Source: Kribbella italica
Lineage (GTDB): Bacteria > Actinomycetota > Actinomycetes > Propionibacteriales > Kribbellaceae
NCBI RefSeq assembly: GCF_014205135.1
Contig: NZ_JACHMY010000001.1
Coordinates: forward strand, 8,742,001 to 8,806,000
Reading direction: 5' to 3'
Length of the DNA: 64,000 nucleotides
Numbering within the stretch: the stretch's first letter is position 1; each line of letters begins with the position of its first letter. This document shows, in pieces, positions 26,483 to 35,153 of the stretch. The notes under the pieces are model-generated. The model did no database searches, had not been told where the DNA came from, and was given only the letters and a program-made list of their open reading frames with translations. Made by a program: the position numbers and the translations under genes.

Positions 26483-27765
26483 CGGCTCGCCTCCAGTTTG
26501 TCCTGGACCGCCCGCATCGCCTGCTCGGGCGAGATCCGGCCGGTCAGGAGCCCCTGCACCGCTTGGTACCAGGCCTCCTTCGCCGCGTCCGGGAGATAGA
26601 CGCTCGGGTTGAATCCGGTGCCCTTGGCAACTTTCTCCAGGCCGTCCGCGACGGCCGGGTCCAGCGTGATCCCGGCCGGGACGACCTGGGCCGGGACGAG
26701 CGTCCGCCCGTGCTGAGCGGTCAGCGCCAGGTACTCCGGGCTCGCGAGCCACCGCAGCCACTCGACCACGGCCGAGCGCGACTTGGTGCTGTTGTTGACC
26801 ACCCAGCTGAGCGCCAGCCCGGCGGTCGGCAACGCTTCGGCGCCGGGCACGGTCGTCGGCATCGGGAAGCTTCCGTACGACGCCACGTCGACACCGTCCT
26901 GCCGCGCGTTCGCCATCGACCCCTGCGGTACGACGATCATCCCGCCACCGCCGCGCCAGAAGGCCGCCTCGGCCTGCCCGCCGTCGAGGGCGGCCGCCTG
27001 CTCGCCGTCCAGACATCCCTTGTCCAGCAGGTCGGCCAGCATCTGACCGCCGCGGACGATGCTCGGGTCGGCGAACGAACCGGACCCGGCGATCACGTCG
27101 CGCATCGTGTCCCGGCCTGCCGACGCCTGGACCAGTGCCCCGAGCAACCAGCCGCCGGCGAAGTTGTCCCGGGCCCCGGCGAGCAACGGCTTCACGCCCG
27201 CCGAGCGCAGCGTCGTACAGGCGGTCAGGAAGCTGTCCCAGTCGGTCGGCACCTCGACCCCGTGGGCCGCGAAGAGCTTCTTGTTGTAGTAGACCTGGAA
27301 GACGTCCAGGCCTTCGACGATCTCGTAGACCCGTCCGTCGTTGCCCTCGCGGGTCTGCCGGACCACCTCCGGGGTGAACCGGGCGGCCAGGCCGTTGGCC
27401 GTGAACACCTCGTCCAGCGGCCAGATCAGGCCGGCGTCGGCCAGCATGCCGACCCGGCCCGGACCTGAGTTCACCAGCATCAGGTCCGGGCCACTGCCGG
27501 AGCGGAGCAGCGTCTGGGCGCTGCCCTCCTCGAACGAGACCGCTCCTTTGACGTACTCCACGCTGATCTCGGGGTGCTGCCGTTCGAACGCCGCCACGGT
27601 GGCATCGGTGTAGGGGAAATCGGTCCCCATGATGCGCAGGGTGCTGGACGTGTCCTGGGGTCCACCGGTGTCGAGCGACCCGGAGCCGGGGGCGGCGACG
27701 GTGGCGCACCCGGGGACCAGAACGACAGCGAGAACGAGCAGCAGCGTGATCGGGTTTCGCCTCAT
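26479..27765 (-). CDS. Extracellular solute-binding lipoprotein of a sugar ABC importer
   Basis: A 428-aa family 1 solute-binding protein. It has a Sec-type lipoprotein signal with a short basic start and lipobox LVPGC (Cys20). The mature domain shows usual features (GPDLMLVNSGPG, DVFQVYYNKKLFAAHGVEVP). It is the first gene of a seven-gene operon (binding protein, two permeases, oxidoreductase, cupin, Tm-1-like pair), divergent from the MocR-type regulator. Confidence 0.92.
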   Translation of the reverse strand: MRRNPITLLLVLAVVLVPGCATVAAPGSGSLDTGGPQDTSSTLRIMGTDFPYTDATVAAFERQHPEISVEYVKGAVSFEEGSAQTLLRSGSGPDLMLVNSGPGRVGMLADAGLIWPLDEVFTANGLAARFTPEVVRQTREGNDGRVYEIVEGLDVFQVYYNKKLFAAHGVEVPTDWDSFLTACTTLRSAGVKPLLAGARDNFAGGWLLGALVQASAGRDTMRDVIAGSGSFADPSIVRGGQMLADLLDKGCLDGEQAAALDGGQAEAAFWRGGGGMIVVPQGSMANARQDGVDVASYGSFPMPTTVPGAEALPTAGLALSWVVNNSTKSRSAVVEWLRWLASPEYLALTAQHGRTLVPAQVVPAGITLDPAVADGLEKVAKGTGFNPSVYLPDAAKEAWYQAVQGLLTGRISPEQAMRAVQDKLEASR

Positions 27766-27784
27766 TGCGCCCCACCTCACCAAC

Positions 27785-27866
27785 CAATTGCTTCGCTGAA
27801 AAGCCAATGACCGGTAGATTGGCACCGCTGGATCCGCCGGCTCTAGAGCCACATCGACGAAATTGG
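27785..27866. promoter_or_regulatory. Candidate MocR operator region with repeated CCAAT/ATTGG half-sites
   Basis: The divergent promoter region holds ccaat at about 27784 and 27804 and attgg at 27818 and 27862. The pair GCCAAT (27803-27808) and ATTGGC (27818-27823) forms a perfect inverted repeat. This AT-rich patch stands out in GC-rich DNA, and MocR regulators often bind such repeats between divergent genes. Confidence 0.5.
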
Positions 27867-27873
27867 ACTCTCC

Positions 27874-29352
27874 TTGGACCTCTTGGACGGCAGCGGCCTG
27901 CGATTCCCGGCCGATCAGGTGGCGCGGATGATGGTCGGCACCGGTGCCCGGTCCGGGCCGCTCTACCGGCAGCTGAGCGACAGCCTCGCCGAACTCATCG
28001 ATCGCGGCGAGCTGCCGCCGTCCGCCGTACTGCCGCCGGAGCGGGCGCTCGCGACCGCGCTGACCGTCAGCCGTACGACGGTGGTCGCGGCGTACCAGGC
28101 ACTGCGGGAGAGCGGCCGCCTCGAACGACGGCAGGGCAGCGGTACGCGGGTCCGCGCCGATCGTGGCCGCGAGACCGTGTCCAACAGCCTGCTGGCCGGC
28201 GATCACGCCGCCAGTCAGTTCCTGGACGGGCCGCTGGCGACGATCGACTTCGCGACGGCCGCGCTGCCCAGCCTCGACCTGGTCGCCGACGTCGCGAGCA
28301 GCCTGACCCGTGACGACTACCTGCGGCTCACCAGCTCTCACCACGGATACCACCTGCGCGGGCTGACCGCGCTGCGTGAGCGCATCGCCCGCTGGTACTC
28401 CGACGGCGGCGTACCGACGACTCCCGAGGAAATCCTGATCACCTCCGGTGCGCAGCAGGCGCTGGAGCTTGTCGCCCGGGGCTGCCTGCATCCGGGGGAC
28501 GGCGTGATCGTGGAGCAGCCGACGTACCGCGGCGCGCTCGAGGCGTTCTCGCGGACCGGCAGCCGGCTGCGGCCGGTCCGCGCCGACGAGGACGGGCTCG
28601 ACGTCCGCTCGCTCGAAACGCTGCTCCGGACCGGCAGCCCGCGGCTGGTCTACGTCCAGGCGGCCGTGCACAACCCGACCGGTGCGGTGCTCTCCGAGGA
28701 CCGGCGGCAACGGCTGGCGCGCCTGGTCGACCAGCACGAGTTCGTCCTGGTCGACGACACGTCGCTGGCCGGCACCGGCTTCGCCGAAGGCCCCGGTACG
28801 CCGGCGCTCGGGTCGCACGAACGCATCGTCACGATCGGCTCGATGAGCAAGCTGTTCTGGGGAGGACTGCGCCTGGGCTGGATCAGGGCCGTGCCGCAGG
28901 TCGTGTCCCGGCTCGCCCAGGTTCGCGGCATCACCGACCTCGGCAGTTCACTGGTCGCCCAGGAGGTCGCGGTCCGGCTGCTCGACCACTCGAGCGCCGC
29001 GTCGGCGGAGCGGCGCAGCACGCTGCCGGGCGGTCTGCGCACCCTCACCGACCTGCTGGCCACGCAGCTGCCCGACTGGACCTGGCAGCAACCCCGCGGC
29101 GGAGCGTCCCTGTGGGTCCGGCTGCCGCAAGGTGACGCCACCCACCTCGCCCAACTGGCCCTCCGGTACGGCGTCGCGCTGCTGCCCGGCTCGGTCTTCT
29201 CCGCCGACGGCAGCACCGACAACCACACCCGGCTGCCCTTCGCGTTGCCACCGGCAACCTTGCACAGCGGCATCACCCGGCTCGCCCAGGCCTGGCAGAC
29301 CTACCTCGAACGCGGCGCCGTCGACGTCACGGTCACCTCCACCATCACCTGA
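27874..29352 (+). CDS. MocR/PdxR-type regulator (GntR HTH fused to a class I aminotransferase-like domain)
   Basis: A 492-aa regulator. The GntR winged HTH occupies about 27-95 (GPLYRQLSDSLAELIDRGEL, then RTTVVAAYQALRESG). A fold-type I PLP-binding domain follows (about 115-480) with HNPTGAVLS and the Schiff-base Lys in GSMSKLFWGG. The TTG start is uncertain: no good ribosome site precedes it. ATG 27928 has AGGTGG, but starting there would drop residues (FPADQVARMM) that look homologous. It likely controls the divergent ABC operon in response to PLP or an amino compound. Confidence 0.85.
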   Translation: MDLLDGSGLRFPADQVARMMVGTGARSGPLYRQLSDSLAELIDRGELPPSAVLPPERALATALTVSRTTVVAAYQALRESGRLERRQGSGTRVRADRGRETVSNSLLAGDHAASQFLDGPLATIDFATAALPSLDLVADVASSLTRDDYLRLTSSHHGYHLRGLTALRERIARWYSDGGVPTTPEEILITSGAQQALELVARGCLHPGDGVIVEQPTYRGALEAFSRTGSRLRPVRADEDGLDVRSLETLLRTGSPRLVYVQAAVHNPTGAVLSEDRRQRLARLVDQHEFVLVDDTSLAGTGFAEGPGTPALGSHERIVTIGSMSKLFWGGLRLGWIRAVPQVVSRLAQVRGITDLGSSLVAQEVAVRLLDHSSAASAERRSTLPGGLRTLTDLLATQLPDWTWQQPRGGASLWVRLPQGDATHLAQLALRYGVALLPGSVFSADGSTDNHTRLPFALPPATLHSGITRLAQAWQTYLERGAVDVTVTSTIT

Positions 29353-29555
29353 CCGGCGACCCCACCCGGCCGCGAGAAGATGCTCCGTCGGCTGCCACGG
29401 ACGTCGTCCCGCGTGGCTGACCGGGCTTTTGGGGCCTTTAACCGAAGGGGTCGCTCAGGTTACGGCCGCGCCGGGCTGGGGTGACCCATGGCGCCTTTAC
29501 CGTGCCTGCACGGCGGCATCGACCCGCGGTGGCGCCTGGTGAAGGGTGGGGCACG

Positions 29556-30515
29556 ATGGACATGAACCGGAGGCGTTTACTCGCGCTCGGTGCCGGAGCT
29601 GCGGTAGCTGCCGGGATCACGGGGACGGCGGCAACCGCGGAGGCCACGGGCGGCGGCGTGCCGTCGGATGCTGCGCTGGCTCGCACGCTGGGCTTGCGGA
29701 GCAAGTACGCGAAGGGCCAGCACTACGTCATCGGTGGTCGTGGTGAGCCGCTGGTCCTGCTGCCCGGCTGGCCGCAGACCTGGTGGTCGTTCCACAAGAT
29801 CCTGCCGGCCCTGGCTAAGCGCTACACGGTGATCGCCGTCGACCTGCGCGGAATGGGCGGATCCGCCAAGCCGGCCGACGGCTACGACAAGAAGACGATG
29901 GCGGCCGATGTCCACCGCCTGATCCGGCACCTCGGCTACAGCTCGGTCAACATCGCCGGCCACGACATCGGCGCGATGGTCGCCCACAGCTTCGCGGTCA
30001 ACCACCGCGCCGCGACCCGCAAACTCGTCCTGATGGACGTCGGCCACCCCGACCCGTCCCTGTACGACATCCCCCTGCTGGTCCGCCCCGGCCGGGGCTT
30101 CAGCCTGTGGTGGTTCGCCTTCAACCAGGTCCAGAGCCTGCCCGAGCAGCTGATCACCGGCCGCTCGCGCTACATCGTCGACTACTTCATGGACGCCTTC
30201 CCACCCGACCCGACCGCCATCGACGAGCTCTCCCGGCGCGTCTACGCCCACGCCTACGCCCGCCCGGAAGCGATCCGGGCCGGCAACGCCTGGTACCAGG
30301 CCTTCCACCAGGACGTCCTCGACTTCGCCACCTACGGCAAGATCACCGCACCGTTCCTGGGCCTGACCTCGGAGTACAGCTTCGAGTCCAACCTCGCCGC
30401 CTGGACCCAGCAGGCGACCGACGTACGGGTCCACAAGGTCCCCGGCACCGGCCACTTCCTCGCCGAGGAGAACCCCCAGGCCGTGATCACGGAACTGACC
30501 ACTTTCCTCGGCTGA
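29556..30515 (+). CDS. Alpha/beta hydrolase of the epoxide hydrolase / haloalkane dehalogenase type, Tat-exported
   Basis: A 319-aa enzyme. The N-terminus has a twin-arginine signal (NRRRLLALGAG) ending near residue 35 (TAEATG), so it is secreted. The fold shows the oxyanion HG-type motif LLPGWPQTWWSF, the nucleophile Asp in AGHDIGAMVA, and the catalytic His in GTGHFLAEENP near the end. An Asp nucleophile, rather than Ser, points to epoxide hydrolase or dehalogenase relatives. ATG 29556 follows AAGGGTGG. The 200 bp upstream hold no gene I can see. Confidence 0.85.
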   Translation: MDMNRRRLLALGAGAAVAAGITGTAATAEATGGGVPSDAALARTLGLRSKYAKGQHYVIGGRGEPLVLLPGWPQTWWSFHKILPALAKRYTVIAVDLRGMGGSAKPADGYDKKTMAADVHRLIRHLGYSSVNIAGHDIGAMVAHSFAVNHRAATRKLVLMDVGHPDPSLYDIPLLVRPGRGFSLWWFAFNQVQSLPEQLITGRSRYIVDYFMDAFPPDPTAIDELSRRVYAHAYARPEAIRAGNAWYQAFHQDVLDFATYGKITAPFLGLTSEYSFESNLAAWTQQATDVRVHKVPGTGHFLAEENPQAVITELTTFLG

Positions 30516-30525
30516 ACCGTGACTG

Positions 30526-30570
30526 CACAAGGCCCAGGAACAGACGCGGTGTCTGCCTGGGCCTTGATGC
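30526..30570 (+). repeat. Hairpin repeat, copy 1 (of a 45-nt element repeated at 32632-32677)
   Basis: ggcccagg (30531-30538) pairs with cctgggcc (30556-30563), enclosing caggaacagacgcggtgtctg-like sequence. The same element with only a few changes occurs 2.1 kb away beside a tRNA fragment. Here it follows the hydrolase stop and can serve as its terminator. Confidence 0.8.
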
Positions 30571-30587
30571 CGTCAGGTGTAGGGGTT

Positions 30588-30608
30588 GTCCAGGAACGCT
30601 TCCTGGAC
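30588..30608. terminator. Perfect hairpin between convergent hydrolase and methyltransferase genes
   Basis: gtccaggaa (30588-30596) and ttcctggac (30600-30608) pair around a 3-nt loop, 25 nt after the methyltransferase stop. It is a likely bidirectional terminator. Confidence 0.6.
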
Positions 30609-30632
30609 AGGGATCGATGGCTGGTTGGTTGC

Positions 30633-31424
30633 TCACGCGACCTTCGTGCCGAGGAGGGCTCGTACCGGGACCTGCTCGACGTACGGCCGATGGGGACGAA
30701 GTACTTCCTGGAGTTCCGCTGCGAGCTGTGGACGCTCCTCGGGCGCGGGAAGGCGGTCGACCGGCAGTGCGCTGTAGATCCCGCCGAGTAAGTGATCGAA
30801 GTCGAGCTCGTCGGCATAGTCGAGCTCGACTTTGCTGACCTCGAAGCCGTTGGTCATCAGGCTCTGGCGATAGCGTTGTTGCGTCGCGTCGTCGGTGCCG
30901 CAGCTGTTGGCCGGCCCTGCGCCCAACCAGTCGGACAGCCATTCGCGTAGGGCCCGTGACCAGTCCGAGTCCTGCAGCCACAGTGGGATCCCGTTGGCCA
31001 CGACCATGACACCACCTCCAGGACGTAGGAGTGGATCGACCGCGGCGAACAGCGCCTCGTGGTCCATCCAGTGCAGTGCTTGTCCGATCGTCACAGCACC
31101 GACCGACTGTTCACCCAGCAGCGATCGCAGCAGCGGCAGGTCGGAGTCGCTGCCGACCATCCACGCCACCTTCGCGACACCCTGGTCCTGGGCGGCTGAA
31201 CGGGCGCGGGCCAGCATGTCCGGTTCGGGATCGACCCCGATCACGGCCCGAACCTGCGAGGCGATCGGTGTCGCCAGTTGACCCGTGCCACACCCGAGAT
31301 CGATCACGAGATCGTCGCCGTTCAACGAGAACGCGTCGACGCACGCACCGATCGACCCCGACGGATAACCGCGACGGTATCGGTGATACAGATCGGCAAC
31401 TTCGCCACCAAACCCCAGATCCAT
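30633..31424 (-). CDS. Class I SAM-dependent methyltransferase
   Basis: A 263-aa methyltransferase. Motif I is VIDLGCGTGQLATP (near residues 40-53), followed by GVDPEPDMLARAR (motif II acidic residue) and AVTIGQALHWMD (motif IV region). The family resembles the small-molecule Methyltransf_11 group. It stands alone between a secreted-protein gene upstream and a convergent hydrolase. The substrate is unknown. Confidence 0.87.
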   Translation of the reverse strand: MDLGFGGEVADLYHRYRRGYPSGSIGACVDAFSLNGDDLVIDLGCGTGQLATPIASQVRAVIGVDPEPDMLARARSAAQDQGVAKVAWMVGSDSDLPLLRSLLGEQSVGAVTIGQALHWMDHEALFAAVDPLLRPGGGVMVVANGIPLWLQDSDWSRALREWLSDWLGAGPANSCGTDDATQQRYRQSLMTNGFEVSKVELDYADELDFDHLLGGIYSALPVDRLPAPEERPQLAAELQEVLRPHRPYVEQVPVRALLGTKVA

Positions 31425-31564
31425 CGTCTGAGGATGCCTCGTCCCGTCGATGATCCGACAGGGCTTCTGCCACCGGCATAAGGCCTGCCGGCCGCTCTGG
31501 ACCGCTGCCAGAAGCTGCCGGCTTCGACGTCACGACCGCGGCCTGTCCACGACCGGACATGGTT

Positions 31565-31600
31565 GCTCCTGGCGCCATTGTGGTGGCCGGCGCCAGGAGC
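31565..31600 (-). terminator. Strong terminator of the secreted protein gene
   Basis: A 12-bp perfect stem, gctcctggcgcc (31565-31576) with ggcgccaggagc (31589-31600), and a 12-nt loop. It lies 7 nt past the stop of the minus-strand gene at 31608. Confidence 0.75.
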
Positions 31601-31607
31601 GGGTGGG

Positions 31608-32330
31608 TCAGCGGGTGGTGGTGGCGCTGGCGAGGTCCCAGCTGATGGAGGTGGAGTACAGCGCGAAGCGGTAGTCGCGGACCGGGCTGTAGCGGTAGGC
31701 CATGGTGGCTTCGCCGGCGCTGTTGGTGGTGACGGCCTTGAGGTTCTTCCAGGTGGTGGTACCGCGGTCGCGGTACTGGAAGACGCCGCTGGCGGAGCGC
31801 TTGAAGAACACGTTCTTGCCCACCGAGTACAGCAGCGAGGTGCCCTTCAGGGTGACGACGTCAGCGGTGCGGGTCGAGGAGATCCAGGCGCCGGCGGCCA
31901 GCTTCACGGTCGTGGCCGGGGTGTTCTGGGTCAGCGGCTGGTCGGCCGGGTCGACCGCGACCTGGGGGACGAATTTCTGGTTGCCGATCGGGTCGGTGGA
32001 GTAGATGTCCCACGGGTAGGTGGTGTCGCCTTCTTCGAAGCCGACCTCGGTGACCTCGCCCTTGCTCGGGTGGGTCAGGGTCCACAGCGAGAAGCTGCCG
32101 TTGGCGGTGCAGTTCCCGCTGATCCGGGTGGGCAGTTCCATGTACGGGCGGCTGATCGCGACCCGGGTGGGCACCGACAGGTTGCACACCCCGGCGGCGG
32201 TCGCGGCGGTGGCCTTGGACAGCCCGGCGGGCGGCGTGGGGCCGGGGCGCCCGGCGGTGGCGGTCAACGGCAGCGCGGCCGCGACGCCGAGCGCGATGGC
32301 AGCGGACATGACGGTACGACGAAGCTTCAT
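31608..32330 (-). CDS. Secreted protein of unknown function
   Basis: A 240-aa protein with a clear Sec signal peptide (MKLRRTVMSAAIALGVAAAL, cleavage near ATA-GRP). The mature part is beta-rich, with Thr/Ser/Trp-rich segments (VCNLSVPTRVAISRPYMELP, SFSLWTLTHP, SISWDLASATTTR) and a single early Cys pair (GVCNL, GNCTA). No catalytic motif is recognised. The architecture suggests immunoglobulin-like or Calcium-free beta-sandwich modules, which is only an impression. It is monocistronic with its own terminator. Confidence 0.7.
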   Translation of the reverse strand: MKLRRTVMSAAIALGVAAALPLTATAGRPGPTPPAGLSKATAATAAGVCNLSVPTRVAISRPYMELPTRISGNCTANGSFSLWTLTHPSKGEVTEVGFEEGDTTYPWDIYSTDPIGNQKFVPQVAVDPADQPLTQNTPATTVKLAAGAWISSTRTADVVTLKGTSLLYSVGKNVFFKRSASGVFQYRDRGTTTWKNLKAVTTNSAGEATMAYRYSPVRDYRFALYSTSISWDLASATTTR

Positions 32331-32631
32331 GATGATTGTCTTTCCAGTGGCAGAAGGCACTGGTTCCCCCCAGTGCTGAATGGTCAGCGGAGCATATATC
32401 GACGGACAGCTGACGTGTCAAGCGCCTGTTTGACCGGCCGAGTGGCCGGTTGCGGCTCGCTGCAGACGCCCGTAACGCGCGCTGCGATTCCCACGATGTA
32501 GCCATCGCTTGGCCCAGCCCGGTGACCACCTGTTGCCGGCTCAACGGCTGATCGAGAATCGACCCGATCACGCCGGACCGTGTGAGGTAACACACAGTGA
32601 CGGGACGGTGAGGAAAGAGGGTCCTGGAACG

Positions 32632-32677
32632 CACAAAGGCCCAGGAACAGATGCGATGTCTGCCTGGGCCTCGATGC
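32632..32677 (-). terminator. Hairpin repeat, copy 2: terminator of the tRNA-Lys fragment
   Basis: ggcccagg (32638-32645) and cctgggcc (32663-32670) pair, with an inner cagat/gtctg stem. It lies directly after the tRNA-like 3' end on the minus strand and is nearly identical to 30526-30570. Confidence 0.7.
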
Positions 32678-32717
32678 TGGTGCGCCGCCAGGGACTCGAA
32701 CCCCGAACCCGCTGATT
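32678..32717 (-). other. 3' end of a tRNA-Lys(CTT) gene: probable integration (att) site
   Basis: Forty nt on the minus strand begin at aatcagcgggttcg just after the anticodon loop and end in ggcggcgcacca. They hold the complete T arm (ttcgagt loop), the 3' acceptor strand and the encoded CCA, as in actinobacterial tRNA-Lys(CTT). The 5' half (acceptor, D arm, anticodon) is missing from the sequence beyond 32717. This is the scar expected when an integrative element uses the 3' end of a tRNA gene. Original downstream DNA (the terminator) lies to the left, so the element lies to the right. Confidence 0.8.
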
Positions 32718-33245
32718 TGCGCCCCGCATTTGCTGTTGATGCCGAACTGTTGCCAATAGTGGCCGTGACCTGTGCACTTGCGATTGGAGACGTGGCATCC
32801 GCCGCTAATGGTTGGCATTGCTGATCGCTGAAAGTGGTGCGTTAGATGGTGTGTTGTTCTGATCACAAGGCGAACTCTTCCCAGAATTAGCGGCTCTCTT
32901 CAACTCGGCTGTGGATAAGAGTCAGGACTGCGGAGCATCTCACACTGAGTAGTCGAAGCTTATGTTGAAGGATCAGCCGCCAACTCGGCACCTCGCGACC
33001 GGTCCACCACGTCGGCCTCTGCCGGATTGTTCATGGCGGAGGACGGCCGGATCCGGCGTTTGTCGACTACTCCCTCGACGGCGCGAAGACGGCCGGCGGC
33101 TGGGACGCGTGATCGCGGACCACTGTGGATACGTCGGAGATCCCCGGGTACCCGGCCCTGGTCCCCGACGCATCTCGCGGGCAGCCCGGCTGCGGCGGCG
33201 AACTCCTGACGGGGCATCCTGTCCTGCGTCGACTCAGGAGGACAG
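32718..33245. other. Non-coding junction of the island
   Basis: These 528 bp are visibly less GC-rich (for example around 32820-32900). I see no convincing gene, no tRNA 5' half and no integrase. AGGAGG at about 33236 is the ribosome site of the next gene, so its promoter must lie here. Confidence 0.5.
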
Positions 33246-35100
33246 ATGCATCTCAGCAGGCTGCGCGTCCAGGGCCTTCGGGCCACTGCTCTGGGGGAGC
33301 TGGAGGTCAGCCTTCCAGGACGCTTCAGCGTTCTGATCGGCGCGAACGGCGCCGGAAAGACCACAGTCAGCGAAGCGCTTTATCTCGCCACCGGAAGACC
33401 TTCCCCCGTCTGCCTGGCCCGTCGGCGTCGACCCTCGGTCCGCCCGAGCGGGCCATCGAAGTCGACTACTCTTACGCGGATGACCCGAAGGGCGAGCGTC
33501 CGCTTGGTATCAGTCTGCAAGCGCAAAGTGGACGTAACGCGCCAGGAACGGTCGCTGCGACGTGGTCTCGGACTCTTCGGCGTGACCTGGGACGGGTGCG
33601 CACCGAGCCGCTCGTCACGAGTCAGGTCGAGGACGCGATCTTCTCGTACACCTTCCCGCGTGGCGTAATCCGCTGGACGAGTTGGCTCGCCGAGAAGCCC
33701 GGGTGCTGGTCGAGCTCCTCAGAGCACAGCAGCAGAACAGGGGAATGGGACGAGACCTGACCTCTCTGCGCACCAAAGCCTCCCGCTTGCTGGAGGAGTT
33801 GGCGAGCGACGGTCTGTTAACTGCCCTCGAGGACCGCGTTGGTGACCATCTGCGATCCCTGTCCGCCGGTGTCAGCCGGAACTGGCCGTACATCCGCGGA
33901 CAGGTGGCCGACGATCGCTATCTCGCGCGGGTACTCGAGCTGATGCTGGCAGCCATCGAGGGCCGTGAACACGCGCTTCCCCTCGAGGCAGTCGGGCTCG
34001 GGTACGTCAACCTCCTGCACATCGCCGTGACGTTGGCTGCGATTCCAGATGCAACACGGGTCGAGGAGGCGACGGCTGAGATGGCGGATGTTGGGCCCGT
34101 CGCCGCCTCCTCGGCTCAACAGGATGGGGCCCAGACTCAGCAGTCGCCGACTGAGGAGCCGCCGGAGTTCGAGGACGCGGAGGAACGTCTTCGCCAGGCA
34201 CGTGTCGAGAGTGAGAGTCGCGAAGACTCCTTCTTCCCCGACGGGCCGTTCCACGTCACGTTGGTCATCGAAGAACCCGAGGCGCACCTACATCCTCAAT
34301 TGCAACACTCGTTGATCCGCTACTTGCGTCGTGAGGTCGCTCAGCGTCCCGAACTGCAGGTGATTGTCTCCACGCACGCCAGCGATGTCATCGCATCTTG
34401 CGATCCCAAAGAGATTGTCGTCGTTCGACGTGACAGGCAGGGCAGAAATGTCTCGCGTGCTGTTGCGTCCCTGCCGATGACCGGCAAGGAGGAGGTACTG
34501 CGAAAGACTCGGTTGCACCTTGACGCCAGCCGATCGGCCGCGCTGTTCGCCGAGCGGCTGTTGCTGGTCGAGGGAGTGACCGAAGCGGCCGTCGTCAGGG
34601 AGTTTGGATGGATCTGGGCCGGCCAGGACCGTGACAAGCAGGCGTTCGTCGACGCGCTGAGCATCGTGCCGATGGGGACCAAGGTCGGTTCCTGGGCAGT
34701 TCGTCTGCTCGCCACCAAAGATCACGAACTCTGCAGCCGCATTGCAGTGCTGCGTGACAGCGACTTGCCCTTCGACCAGGTACCCACGCTGCCGGCTTGG
34801 GCAGCCGAGCACGATCCGGAGGTGCTTCTGGTCGCACAGAGCCACCCCACGCTGGAGCCAGAGTTGACCGAGGACAACGAGAATCTTGTGGTGAAAGCCC
34901 TGACCGCTCTTGGGCTCGACGTCCCGGATCCGGTGACGCCGGAGTCTGTGCACCCGATCTTTCGAAGTGCCCGAAAGCCGAAAAACGGCGTGCACACGCC
35001 CGCTGGGCCAGGTGCGCCGCGCAAAGCTGAGTTCGCGCTCGCCTTGGCCGAAGGGTTTGCGGGAGGCGCATCAAACTGGCGCGGCCATCCGCGTACCTGA
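33246..35100 (+). pseudogene. OLD-family ATPase-TOPRIM nuclease (GajA-like), broken by two single-base frameshifts
   Basis: Joined across frames the product is about 618 aa, the size of class 2 OLD nucleases such as GajA. Frame one (from ATG 33246, AGGAGG upstream) gives Walker A LIGANGAGKTT at residues 30-40. Near 33387-33395 the reading continues one frame back (KTFPRLPGPSAS); near 33646-33652 it shifts again (LPAWRNPLDELARREARVLV). The last frame holds Walker B VTLVIEEPEAHLHP, the H-loop VIVSTHAS, and a TOPRIM domain (LLLVEGVTEAAV and VLRDSDLP). Both shifts fit loss of one C from a C run. It is either decayed or carries sequencing indels. It lies 53 nt before the UvrD-like gene, as in Gabija loci. 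Confidence 0.8.
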
Positions 35101-35153
35101 GCCGATCGCAAGCGCGCTGGACTTCCTGTCGGCAGCGACACCGCGTCCGAATC

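Noticed and set aside
29353-29555. Possible small gene or RNA between the MocR gene and the hydrolase
   Set aside because: Only a weak gccacg/cgtggc pairing was seen; no conserved frame with a ribosome site other than that of the hydrolase.
32678-32717. Functional tRNA gene
   Set aside because: Only the 3' half is present; no matching 5' acceptor strand or D arm follows on the minus strand up to 33245.
33246-35100. Programmed frameshifting as the explanation for the OLD gene's three frames
   Set aside because: No slippery heptamer or downstream structure was evident at either site, two shifts would be needed, and the adjacent helicase gene has the same kind of defect; base loss explains all three.
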